This document shows, in pieces, positions 1-11,915 of a stretch of DNA of 64,000 bases. The notes below the pieces were generated by a model that was not told where the DNA came from, made no database searches, and saw only the letters and a list, made by a program, of their open reading frames with translations. The stretch is from the NCBI RefSeq assembly GCF_000499845.2, contig NC_023758.2, positions 25,827,520 to 25,891,519 on the forward strand, read 5' to 3'. Each line of letters begins with the position of its first letter. Within the stretch, counting starts at the first letter, position 1. Both the position numbers and the translations under genes were made by a program. This stretch comes from Phaseolus vulgaris. Lineage: Eukaryota; Streptophyta; Magnoliopsida; Fabales; Fabaceae.

Positions 1-1740
1 AAGATTAATTAATCTTAAAAAAAAGCATAGGCATATTTGAAAAACGTCAGGAAAGTGCGTGGAAAATATTTAATTTGAATTACATAAGATATGACTTAGC
101 AATGACCAAAAAGAAGTTAAAAAATCCAACAGTTTTGTTCTTCTTTTTTGTTTATTACTAAATCCTACCGTTTCCTATGTCGTCTTTCTGTGCTCATATA
201 TAGTCATAGCTTTTTTCTGCAGTCATAGGTTTTGTCTGCTAAGAATCCACTTCTAACTTTTTTATTTCACTTGCAAACGATATAAGATTCGAGTATCACA
301 GTGATTACATCTTCAATCTACTTAACAATATTATCACTCACTAAAATGGATTAATTAACTAATAATAAGGTCGAAAAAAAAAGATAATTATGAAAATGAG
401 TAGAGGGGCAGGAGTGGATCCCACGCGCCACCAAATGATTTGTGGGGGAAGATGCGCGTGAGAGTGTCGAGACCTAATCAGCATTAGCGAGAAAACGACA
501 AGAAGCTTTGATCCACTATAAAGTGGGAGTGGGTGCCACGTGTCAGCTTCCTAACTCCATTTTTCTAACTTCCTAAACGACACCTTCTCCTTCGCAGATG
601 CACCCATTACCCGGCCCCTACTCGTCGTTTCGTTCTCCAGCTTCCATCACACAATAATTATTTATTTATTTTTGTTGATAACGTAGCAAAATAAAATACC
701 AATTTTTTTTTTTTAATATACTTAGTTTGCAAAAGGTTTTGTTTCTTTAAAGAGATGAAAAGGGGCAAGCCCTTATTGCTGAAAGATACGTGTGTCCAAA
801 GATGGAAAATAATGCAGCACAAGTGACCACTATATAAAAGTGGCAAATTATGGTCTATAGTCTACACAAAATAGCAGCACAACACACTTCTATTCAGCTT
901 TTCAATTTCAACAGTACCATTTTAAACTTATTTTTCCCATCTAAATAACCATGACACTGACAACATTTTGCCCCTTCATTATCATAATTACTATGTCATT
1001 TCCTTTTTAAATATATATGTGTGCATATTAAATATTTTAAAACACAAACTTTGTTATCTATAGAAAATCCCAACTCAATTTAAATAAAATTAGTATATAT
1101 ATATTAAATAAAAATAAAAAGTCTTTAAATGTTTTAGATTTATACTTTTCTATTATTTATGTTTCTTTCACTTTTAGGTTATTTTCTTTATATTGTCTAA
1201 AAACTAAACTTCAAAAGTTGTTTTATCAATATTTTTTTAAAAAAAAAATACAGACAATCAAATGAGAGAAGTTTCTTTAACACCATCTACAATAAATAAT
1301 ATACACTTAACAAATACTTATAATAATATTTTTAATTAAAAAAAATAAAAAAAATATTAATTTATTGAAGTGTTTGTTAAGTAAAAATGTATGTTTTTAC
1401 TGTTTATCGACTCAACATATCATAATCTAATCAAATTCACCCTAAATCACCTTGTTTAATTGTTGGAAATAAATATATTTTTTTTTAAATCATGTTATCT
1501 TTAATGTATGAAGCCAACAACAACTTTATTCGGGTTTCAAAACCACATATATATATATATATATATATATTAATTACAAATTTTAATGTGTATTTCTTAT
1601 TTTATATTTCTTTTATTTGTAATAAAAAATAATAAATAGAACCTGGATGTTCTAACCCCTTTATAATTCAATATATCATCTAAAAATTCATAATTGTAAT
1701 AACAATTATTATGTATAAATACATCCTACCAGTTAATTAT
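1..1740. other. AT-rich intergenic region with a promoter-like block
   Basis: No coding region can be supported. About 400-640 is less AT-rich than its surroundings and holds a G-box in the context GCCACGTGTC (535-544). A TATATAAA motif sits at 831-838. The first ATG after that motif (951) opens a frame of only about 20 codons. An (AT)n run lies at about 1543-1570. The ORF readings in this stretch are short and unrecognisable. Confidence 0.5.
535..838 (+). promoter_or_regulatory. G-box plus TATA box without an evident gene
   Basis: CACGTG lies at 537-542 within GCCACGTGTC, a good ABRE/G-box context. A TATATAAA box lies at 831-838, followed by a C/A-rich stretch that resembles a plant leader (about 865-950). 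I see no downstream protein-coding gene and no known conserved miRNA sequence. It could be the promoter of a non-coding RNA, of a gene with a tiny first exon, of a gene off the left edge on the other strand (G-box part), or chance. Confidence 0.3.
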
Positions 1741-2137
1741 TGTTGAAAATCCCACATCAATTAGAGATTAGGAGATTTCATAGTATACAATTGGGTGCAA
1801 ACCTCACCTCATAAACTGGTTTTATGAGTTTGAGTTAACCTTAAAGTCCACTTCTTAATATGGTATCAGAGTCATTTTGAGCATATTCTGACGAGTGTTT
1901 GCTGACCTTATCAGGTCACCTGCTATCGAGCCGTTACCGGATCACCCATAATATGTTATCTCACATCCGCTATCGAGCCGTTATCGGATCACCCATAATA
2001 TATTATCTCACACACAAACTGTCACTCTCAGTATGAGAAGGGTGTGTTAGAGATCTCACTTAATGATAAGGGAGTACAAACCTCACCTCACTCCGATTTT
2101 ATGAGATTCACTCAAGCTTAAAGTACACTTCTTAATA
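1741..2137 (+). mobile_element. TRIM (terminal-repeat retrotransposon in miniature)
   Basis: The element is 397 bp and non-coding. The left LTR (1741-1860) starts TGTTGAAAATCCCACATC. It is followed at once by TGGTATCAGAG (1861-1871), the usual plant primer-binding site complementary to initiator Met-tRNA. The right LTR (2045-2137) begins TGTTAGAGATCTCAC after a purine-rich GAGAAGGGTG tract. Both LTRs share the CAAACCTCACCTCA block and end in CTTAATA. The five bases before and after the element are both ATTAT, a perfect target-site duplication. A second, degenerate member lies at 36252-36527. It has no coding capacity and must have been moved by enzymes from other elements. Confidence 0.85.
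1861..1871 (+). other. TRIM primer-binding site (Met-tRNA type)
   Basis: TGGTATCAGAG directly abuts the left LTR. This is the canonical initiator-Met tRNA complement used by many plant LTR elements. Confidence 0.8.
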
Positions 2138-4110
2138 ATTATATGGAAAAAAGTTGTATTCACTATAACAAATTTGCATCCAAACGAGCAGATAGTATCA
2201 CCCTTCCAACCCATCTTCATATATAACACCTTTAAAAAACACACAAACCATTACAATCACAAAAACATCACCCACCCACCACCTATATTACTCCCTAATT
2301 ATCTTTGTATCCGTACCAAAATTCACAAATGATATGTTTTTCTTTGTATCAAAAGTTGCACAGTCTATTATTAATGCAACATAACCCGTGAAAGAACAAG
2401 TATCCTCCATCTCCACCTATGTCTATACATAGAAGATTTAAACTTGATATGTGCAGGTAAATTAACTCAATGATGGAGAACTTAATAATATATAAATCTG
2501 AATTAAGAGATCCTAACTAGTGAAGATGCAATGAATAAGGGTTGATAATAAGAAGAGGTGGAACATATTATGCCATCCTAAAGACAATGATGAAGGGTAA
2601 GAACGACGTATCTAAATCTTTTCACTTAGCTTTTCATTTTAGAAGGATTTTTCAAGGATATGATGCTTAATTTTCCTCCTTTTCTCTAGGAAGATATGTT
2701 GCATGCAAAATAGGAATGGTATCATTTGGATATTTAGTACGATACAATATTAAAAAGTTTAAAGTATGGATGCATTAACATTATTTTTTAATATATACAA
2801 TTAGAATCTTATATAATTAATGTAACATGATAAAATCTTAATAGTGATGCAAAAAGACCCATTAATGTTACAATTTCAAACTTTAAATTCGGACTTTGAT
2901 ATTCTCTCCTTGGGTAACAACATGAAAAGTTTAAAATATATATTGCTCTCTGATTATATACCTAGACTTTATGCATGTAATTCAATATTTTTCTAATAAA
3001 AAATAATAATATTCTGTTTGAAGATATATACGGTTCTTTGATTATATTCAAAGCGGATTATAATAAACTTTAACTTGATGTTGACGTGTTAGATACATTG
3101 CATTGGTCATATGGAATCGAAGATCTAAAATTAACACATGATGGTAAAATTTAAGAAAATATGAAAGTTTATTTAATTTAGTTAGTCTATGTTAGATCAT
3201 ATTTGTATCGTAAGGTAAAAGAAATAAAGGTGAAAACATTTAAAAATGGACAAGTTGATAAGTTGGTAGACAATGGTTGACTTTTACAAATTGGTGTATT
3301 AGTTAATTTTGTATTTTTTTATCAACTTTTTTTTTAGTTTTTTTTCCTAAATAATTTAATAGTAAGTTGTAGAGAAAATTGTACTAGAACGTTAATTACA
3401 TAAGTGTGGTTGTGTTTATATTTAAAAAATTGTATATGAGATCTGATCACGTAAATATGTTTGCGTCCACGTACTTATAGAAAATTGTATTAGATATTTG
3501 CCCACATAGTGTAAGGACACACTCCTTTTAAGAAGAAGAAAAATAAAAAGGACATTGCATTGTGATGAAAGGATGAAAAAAAAATTTATACCTTAAAAGT
3601 TTCACAGAAAACATTATAATTGTTCATCTAGCAAACTAGTAGAGAGCTCTTAAACCTTGTAGTCATTATGCAATCCCTCTCTACTAGGAAAAACCAAATG
3701 ATTTGTTAATCATATCTCAAATAATGTTTTATGTTAGCCAAAAGTGAAACTCAAGATGTTATGCATGGGTAGATACGATCTAAAATAAATTTAAGGAATT
3801 AATTAAGAGTGATTACGATGGTCTCTTTTATTGGTTTTACTTTATATGTTTTTATTTGATTATGATGATTTAAGAAAGAGAATAACTGATAAAGCTAATT
3901 TTGAAAAAAAAAAAAAAATTGGTTAGAAGTTTCAAGTTGCATATTGAATTTGAAAACAAACCATTAACAAATTATTAGCTATATAAAACAATACCTTAAT
4001 AACAATAAGTTATTTATAAAAATCTTAAAAACACAAGTCAACCTTCTTTTCTTATTTTTATTTTCTGTTTTTCAAACTTTTAAAATTGATGTTATCATAA
4101 TTATTATTAA
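2138..4110. other. AT-rich intergenic DNA, nothing recognised
   Basis: No open frame of interest and no RNA gene was recognised. The sequence is AT-rich, with short homopolymer runs and scattered stops in all frames. Confidence 0.5.
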
Positions 4111-4831
4111 TACTAGAAACAAACTGTAATGGACGGTCAAGTCACTTGAGTCACCAAAGAAGCTTTAACAAAAGCACCAAACAAGTTTTTTTGTCATAAT
4201 ATGATTTTTATTATACTTATTATTATCATTATTATTAATATTATAAATATTAATAATAATATAATATTAATAATATTAATAATAATATAATATTAATAAT
4301 AATATAATATTAATAATAATATAATATTAATAATAATATTATCATTAATATCAATACTATTATTATTACAATTTTTAAAAATATTTTGTATGTAATACTT
4401 TATATACGGATACAATTCATATGTAATTATTTCCAATTCATGGTGCCAAAATTACATACTGATTAAATTCGTATGTAATTACTTTTGTTTTACATATGAG
4501 AAAATCTATATGTAACATCTATTTACATACTGAATTAAATCCGTATGTAACGTCTATTTACATACTGAATTAAATCTGTATGTAAATATCCGTATGTAAT
4601 CCACTTTTGGCTTAAATACGGAAAAATCCGTATGTAATCACTTTTATTCTGATATACAAAAAATTCGTATGTAATCACTTTTATTCTTACATACGGAAAA
4701 ATCTGTATGTAATGTCTATTTACATACTGAATTAAATTTGTATGTAAATATCCATATGTAATGCTCACTTTACATATGGATTCGGATCCGTATGTAATAA
4801 TCGATATGTAAATGGACAATTTCTTGTAGTG
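4111..4831. mobile_element. Putative non-autonomous CACTA (En/Spm-like) element
   Basis: The right end reads TTTCTTGTAGTG (4820-4831), the exact inverse of the common plant CACTA terminus CACTACAAGAAA. A candidate left end, TACTAGAAAC, starts at 4111. It matches ACTA but has lost the first C. Both sides are flanked by TAA (4108-4110 and 4832-4834), as expected for the 3-bp target duplication of this superfamily. The right 430 bp carry many direct and inverted copies of TACATACGGA / TCCGTATGTAA, like CACTA subterminal repeats. About 4240-4345 is an AT-only minisatellite built on ATTAATAATAATATA. No transposase is encoded. The right end is much better supported than the left. Confidence 0.45.
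4400..4815. repeat. Subterminal repeat array (TCCGTATGTAA and inverse)
   Basis: Repeated, partly diverged copies of CCGTATGTAA alternate with the inverse TTACATACGG, giving many potential hairpins. An apparent 94-residue minus-strand reading frame across 4535-4819 is only this repeat read as protein. Confidence 0.7.
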
Positions 4832-4924
4832 TAAGCTATTAAATAAATGGATAAAATTAAGAACTGATTTTTTATATAATAATTGAAAAATAGAGTAATA
4901 TAAAAAAATATTAGTTTTGTCACG

Positions 4925-7386
4925 CTTTGGTTTTCACCCTTCGTTTCTCGGTTGAATTAGTACTATTCTCCATTCAGCTATGCTTTCTATCATAATAAAT
5001 GGCAGTTTGGTGGATTTTTTTCCTTGTAGTAGAGGTGTTAGATAAGGTGATTCTTTGTCTCCTCTACTTTTCTGTCTTGCATAGGAAATTCTTAGTAGAG
5101 GTCTCTCAAAACTTGTGAATGATAAGAAGATACTACATATGGCTAGTCCGCAAGGTTTTCTCACCCTCTCTCATATTTTATATGCATATGACATTTTTGT
5201 TTTCTGTAGGATAGATAATAAGTCTCTTAGAAATTTGAGTATTTTTCTTAAAACATATGGTGATTTCTTGGGTCAATATGTTAATAATTCTAAGAGTAGT
5301 TTTTTTACCATGAATAATTTTGCAAGATTTGTCACCAAAATTTAGCGTATTCTTTCTTGTTGTCATGGTTGTTTGTCTTTCACTTATTTAGGAGTGTTTA
5401 ACTTTGTTGGTGCTCTAAGGGGTCGTTTTCTTCAACCTTTGGCTGATAAAGTCAAATTGAAGTTTGCTTCTTGGAAAGGTAAATCTCTTAGCATGATGGG
5501 TTAGGTTCAGTTGGTCAATACGGTGATTATGGGTCTTCTAGCTTATAGTTTTAATTTGTATAAATGGCATGTTTCTCTTCTTAAGCAAGTTGAGCAGTGA
5601 TTATTTGGACTGGTGATATTCTAAAAAAATGTATAACTACTATTAATTGGGTTACGATTTGTTCTCCCCTTGAGAATGGAGGTTTGAAGATTATTAACCT
5701 TCACTATGAAAATAATGCATATCTTCTTAAGCTTACTTGGAACTTTGCTTATAGCAACAAGCCTTGGTCTTTGCTATTGAAAGTCAGGTTTCTTAAATCA
5801 AAATACGAGTTTTGTATGGTTTATAGATCCTCATTTCTTTGGCCTGGAATTAAGCAGTTTTATTCTACTATAATTTATTATACTTCTTGGACTGTTGATA
5901 CAAGTTTTTTATTAAATTCTAGAATGATAAATAGTATGGTACTACTTCTTTAGCGAATATTGTAGGATTATCTGATGGTGCTAGCATTTCGGATATAGTC
6001 TCTCAGTTTTGGACAGGTGGTGATTGGAATATTCCTTTGTCTTTACAACAGATGCCTCATCTTTTTAGTCATATCATGGTTAGGGCGGGACAAGATATTC
6101 CTAATTGGATTCTAGATGAGTTTGGTCGTTTCACTCTTAAAACGGTTAAGACTTTTTTCTTGGATCCAGGAGTTTCCTGTGGTTGGGGTAAATTTATTTG
6201 GTCTTCATATCTTTCGCCTTCCAGAACTCTTGTCCTTTGGAAGTTTTTCATGGGCGGCTTCCTACATATCAACATATTCAAAATAAAGGTTTGCATATTT
6301 GTTATATGTGTACGCTTTGTGAAAAGCACGAGGAATCTATTCAACATTTATTTTTTTAATGTTCTAATGCTTTGCTTATTTGGAGTTGGGTTCAACAGAT
6401 TTTTCCTACTTCTCATTTATCTAATAGGGATAATCTTCTCTCTTTTATTAAGAGGGATGGTAGTCCTTTGGTTAAATTGATTAAGTTTGTTGTGATAACT
6501 TTTTCTATTTGGATAATATGGCGTATGAGGAATTATGCTCGTTTTCAGAATAAGATTGAGGTTTCTAGGACTATTTCGTTTATTAAAGATTTAACTCGTC
6601 TAGTGAGAAATTCGTCTAAAGCTTCAATGAAGAATGATATGTTGGATTTCAATGTAATCAAGTTTTTTGGTATTAATACTCGTACTGGTAAAGTTCTTCG
6701 TTATCTTCCTGTTAGATGGGAGTTTCCTTCACCAGACTGACTTGAAATTAACACTGATGGGGCTGCTAGGGGATATCCTGGTCTTGCTACTTGTGGAGGT
6801 ATTTTTCGTAAGAATATGTGGGAATTTATTGGAGCTTTCTCTGCGTTTCTTAAAGTTAAGAATGCTCTGGTTGCTGAGTTTTATGGGATTATACATGCTA
6901 TGGAGGAAGCTCAAAAGATGGGGCTTACTAATGTCTGGCTGGAATGTGATTCTGCTTTGGTTTGTGTCGCGTTTACTACTATGACTAATGTTCTTTGGAT
7001 GCTTCGTAATCGATGAAATACTTATCTTAATTACGGTGGAAAAATCAGGTTTAGGGTTACTCATATATTTCGTGAAGGAAATGCGTGTGCTAATAAGTTG
7101 GCTAATTTAGGATTTATTCATAGATAATCTTTTCATTGGTATAATAGGTTACCATCTAGTCTGTTCTTAGAATTCTTTATGAATAGATATAGTTTGTATT
7201 GTTTTTGTTAATATGGATTTTTGTCTAATCCTCCTATATTTTTGTTTTTTCTTTCTTTTTTCTCTTTTTTAATAATTTTTTTTCATGTAATGTCAAATGA
7301 TTGTTGTTACTTGAGGTGTCACCGTAACTGAGATGTCAAGTTGCATAGTGATATCTAACATGAAAAATTTTATTTTTAAAAAAAAA
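4925..7386 (+). mobile_element. 5'-truncated LINE (non-LTR retrotransposon), copy 1
   Basis: A decayed LINE starts inside the reverse-transcriptase region and runs to an A-rich 3' tail (7378-7386). Readable segments in order are: the RT core near 5010-5110 (GDSLSPLLF) and 5160-5215 (polymerase box altered to YAYD); the RT thumb and connector at 5395-5600; a zinc-binding RT-associated segment at 6180-6390 (WSSYLSPSRTLVLWK, then a CxxC...H region); and an RNase H domain at about 6740-7125 (INTDGAARG ... LECDSAL ... HIFREGNACANKLANLG). Frameshifts and stops break it, so no intact ORF remains. Two further copies of the same family lie at 20943-26611 and 36122-37794. Confidence 0.85.
6740..7125 (+). 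pseudogene. LINE RNase H domain remnant
   Basis: This is the C-terminal RNase H-like domain of the plant LINE polyprotein (the type annotated as RVT_3). The core acidic residues are visible as D in INTDGAA, E in AEFYGIIHAMEEA and D in LECDSAL, followed by the HxxREGN segment. A stop at about 7014-7016 and a shift of reading frame break it. Copies 2 and 3 carry homologous but more damaged versions. Confidence 0.75.
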
Positions 7387-10300
7387 TCAATTTCTTAAAA
7401 TTTAATGTTAATATAATAAAATAAATATCATAAATAGTATAATAGTTAAAATGAATATAATTGGAAAATAATCTTATTAAAAAACAAAAAAAAAGGTAAA
7501 CAAAATATTTACTTTTAACTACACAGTCATTATAATCAGGGTAATGATGTTTTTTTGGCTTGTTTGGTAAGTAATTAAAAAATTACGCCGAGAGCTCAAA
7601 GATAAAACTATTAATTTCATCCTCGAAGATTTAAAATATGCTCTTATGGAAAACTAAATATTTAAAACAACTAAATATAAGTACTATTTTACTAAATTAT
7701 AAACTTGAACCTAAAAGTAATACAGGACTCAATAATAGTGGCTCTTTGAAAGTAAGCTTGAGCTTGAATAAGAAAATAGAATCAATCTATCAATAAATTG
7801 AACTTCTGATAAGGCTAACTTAACTTGTTGTAAAAAAAAAAAAGAGCTTAATATGATATTTCTAACAAGTGAATTTATACTTTAATCTTTATCAAAAATA
7901 TTTCTTTTTTTAAACATTAAAAATTAATATTTTTAGTTATCGTAAAATAAACTAATTTTGGTAATGGTTTTTATAAAATATTTTTCCAGTCCTCACTTAA
8001 ATTTTTTAAATTATTCTATTTTATCTTTAACGTTCACAACGCGAAATAGTCGCTAGATATATTTGTTAAAGACTTAAGCAACTAATAAATATCACACAAA
8101 AGTAGGAAAGTAAATCCATATCCTCAAAGCTTACATATTTATGAAAAATAAAAAATATGTTTAACTCAATAAATTATAATATTAAAAAGTAAAATGAGTA
8201 CATTTAGCAGGAAAGGAAATGAATTTTTTTTTAAAATTTTATATCGACTTCATATTACAATATTTAATAATATATAAATAGTTATAAATTTTATTTTATA
8301 AATCGATTTTATAAAATTGAGGTAAATTTACATTTCATTTAGATTTATCATTTTATCTTAAAATATTTTAATGCATTTTGTTAAGACATTTTATAAGCAG
8401 TTTAGTAATCATATTGGTATATTAGTGTATGTGGGTATGGTTATTATTCATTGAACTTAAACTCTGAGAACTTTTCATATCCTATGTGATTAATCATACG
8501 TCAACGGCATTCATTGCATTATGGAGCATTGAGTTAGTGAGAATGATTATTGTGTTGATGCATACATTTCTGTGATCTTCAGAATAGCCATTCATGATGA
8601 AAAACAACATAACACAAACATTAATTATAAAGTTACACATTATGCAAACAATTTCAACTCTTTCCCTGTCTATCATGGAATCTTCCCCGACACTGAAATG
8701 TGAGGCATGCTACACGATTAATTCACTGTGCATTATGCATTTTGTTTACATGTTAAAACAGATAATCGTGTGGCCAAATATGTGTTAAATTTGATATCTG
8801 TTCCCCATAAAAATCTGTGGGAAATATGTACACGAGAGTAGTGTTCCATGGATATGATTCCCCAGCGGAAGTCTCAATCAAAGTTATGGAATAAGCATAG
8901 TCAAATGGCACAGTAGTGAACCAATTTATTATCTGTTATGAAACAAGATAATGGAATATGTATTTTTTTACATGAGAATAGAATGGACTTTACATAAATA
9001 ATGAAACGCAATCCTGTTTCACCTTCCAGACAAAGGTACTAACACAAGACACTTATCTTATGAATCTTATCATAATAATATAATCCCTTAGTCCCTTGAT
9101 GTAAAAGGAGGACATTCCAAATGGAAATTCATAAATATTCCAAGTTATGTATGGTTCTTGAAATTGGGGTTCAAGAAGGTTCAAATTGATGGGTTGTGTG
9201 GTTTATGCTAAGGGGAGATATACCAGAAAAAAATAAACAAGGGAATCCATGCAGTGGAGAGGGCTAAGTGTAAGAAGTTATAATTATGCAGAAGATATGT
9301 GAATATGAAAGGAGAATATGTGAAAAAGGAAGGGGTCCAAGTGGAAAAAAAATGGGGTTAATTAATTATGCATATCTATAGACATAAATTAATACACAAG
9401 TTGACGACAGAAAACACATATATATGCGCACTTAGTGTGAAGAAGCCAATGCTCTAAGTGTTCCACACTGAAAAGGTACCCTCCCACCGGACCCATTATA
9501 GATACCATTTATCTGAGTGCTCTACCAAAAGAAAAAATAAATTAATTTTATGGACAGAAATTGGAATCTGATTGATGGGTTCAACCTTTAATCATTCCTC
9601 TCATTCAGATTAAATAGAAAGTATTAGATTAAAAGGGTAAACACCTTGCTTAGCATCTCACTTCACTTCCTTTGCCTTTTAACTCAACACCACTGATATG
9701 AATGATAACACAGAATGATATAATAAAAACAGTCATATCGAATTTCGGTGATACGAATGTTGAAAATAACAGTGATATATAATCAATACCATGTTGCTAG
9801 AGGGAATATATATTCATATAGGAATCACTTAGCTTCGCAAACCATTAATTTCACCTTTACATTTACTTACTATCATCCAAAATAAAGTAGTATACTATAC
9901 AAACATAGCTAGACAAGTTTAATGATCTTGGTAAAATCTTCACGTACCCTTTTCCTGTTCTTCATTCTTTTGAATTTATTCTTGCTTCTTCTGCTTCCAG
10001 GAATGTAAAGTTTTCACTGTGAGGCATCCAACTTTATTATCAACTGCTATTGCATCAGACACATCACAACTGTTCAACCAAAACTTGCAAGGCAAAGATA
10101 GTTGTCATGGGAATGAGGAATTATAAAGTTTTGAAAAAAATTGTATGATTTTCTTCTCTCTCTCTATATCTTTTTTTTTCCGATGGATGGCTATCACATG
10201 CAGAGTAAAGAGGCAAGAGAATATAACGCACTTTTGGTTTCATTTTGGAGGGTTCTTTTACTCACTGCTTGACCATAACTAACACCAAGCACATGGGGGA

Positions 10301-11787
10301 GACAAAATCATGTCGTTGTCCTCCAAACGTACCAAATGATAATAACAATAATAATACCAATGTAAACGAAAAAATTTAAAATGAAAACAACCAAATTTCT
10401 CATCCATTCATCTTTTAAAAAGATGTTAAATTCCATGATTATTTGTAAGCGGTTGAGAAAAATGACAGACCAACCACAGATGTCAGGATCCTTAAAAAGA
10501 TATTTCTTCTCTTTCCCACGTCAATTGGTGATAATGTACCATCTCTTGTGCTTGCTTATGAGCTCTTCCTCAGATACAAATCTTTTAGAGGGTAACAAAT
10601 AACTGAATAAGAAATAAAAATCCATGCAGACAGAGAGATGTCATTAACTGTAATGTAGTTATAGTTTTTTGTCTTCATATATGTGAGATAGATATGAAGG
10701 CTATCAATTGAAATTTCTGATCAATAGTATAGTGGCCTTTGTTCTGGTTTTCACGTTCAGTAATCGGATTCCAGAAAGATATAGCATATTTCAGGTACGA
10801 AGAGGCTTAACCAAAACACTTTTTACTTTAGAGAAATTAGATATTGGGTTTGGATCTTACTTCAAAAACTTGTTCAGCCTCATAACAATGTTAAGTTTGC
10901 CAATTAGTTTTTTGAGAAGGGGATATGACAGTATCCAGTATTTCCTAAGAAAAAGGAAGGGAAATTGGCAAAAAGATTAGAACTAAGAATGTTAAAAAGA
11001 CTGCCACGAATGTACAAAGGACTATTCACCATGGTTTACTGCTTGTTCAACTGAATTTGTTTGTCCCTTGTTGAAATGGTGGAAGAGCCATCGTGGTCAC
11101 ACTCTATTGTAGCAGTGTTCAGTGCTTTCTGTTTTCACATGTTCAGAACCTAGTATGCACAGTACAATCCTCTTGAAAAGGAAAAGAATGGTAGCGTAAA
11201 ATGAACAAAGCATATCCAACAGATTGATAAAAATCTCGAGGGTAATATCACAAAGCATTAAAGAGACCCACTTGCTTAAAAAATTATTAGCAAGTACATA
11301 GTTATGAAACAAAAAATACTATCCTTGTCATAACAGGTGTCTGTGGCTTGAATTTTGACCGGCATCACTTCATGGCCTAGTGAAAAATATTGATGTAAAA
11401 GTAAAACCCAAAGAGGAAAAAATATTGAACTTATGATGGAAGTGGAAGCCGGTTTTCCATTTTGAGTTATTATTTTTTTTTTGTATGCATGTATTGTTCC
11501 TTGGATCAACTAGCTACTGTTGTATAAATGTTGTTTCTACCCGTGTGAGCCAATTCCAATCAGGACGTTTATAATTAGAAAACAGTGAAACTAATAAAGG
11601 TAAATCGTGAAAAAAAATGTTTTAGAAATTGAAAAGGCAAGAAAGATCTTAAGCAACGGTTCAGAATTTCTAAGTTTTTTGGTGAGCTTGGTCGTGATAG
11701 AATAATTTGAGATAAAAAGGTGGGATTCCACCATCCAAGGGTGGCCTATATACGGGCTTGGCACACAGTGCACATCCTAGTCCTTGC
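7387..11787. other. Long intergenic region, nothing recognised
   Basis: About 4.4 kb without a supportable gene. Two frames at 10381-10602 and 10708-10980 start with ATG but show no recognisable domain, no splice-linked continuation and no coding bias I can trust. The stretch next to 11788 should contain the promoter of the ABCG14-type gene. Confidence 0.5.
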
Positions 11788-11797
11788 TATATATTTA
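11788..11797 (+). promoter_or_regulatory. Candidate TATA box of the ABCG14-type gene
   Basis: TATATATTTA lies 119 bp upstream of the start codon at 11916, which would give a leader of roughly 90-100 nt. A weaker TATATA at 11747-11752 is an alternative. An upstream ATG at 11720 overlaps the gene start in another frame, but would be outside the transcript if this TATA box is used. Confidence 0.45.
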
Positions 11798-11915
11798 TGC
11801 GTTGCTCTTAGCTACACATTGGAACATCAAGTTAAAAGCAACATATTAACTTCTCAGTTCTCAATCCTCACCACTATTTTCACCAAAACACTGAGAATCC
11901 CTTACTTCTTTAGCC

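Noticed and set aside
1741..2137. Cassandra-type TRIM carrying 5S rRNA sequence
   Set aside because: I could not see 5S rRNA internal promoter boxes in the LTRs; general TRIM is the safer call.
4535..4819. 94-codon minus-strand ORF rich in Tyr/Ile
   Set aside because: It is the TACATACGG subterminal repeat array translated, with no non-repeat content.
10381..10980. Two ATG-started frames of 73 and 90 codons
   Set aside because: No domain, no splice-linked partner and no recognisable protein; compatible with chance.
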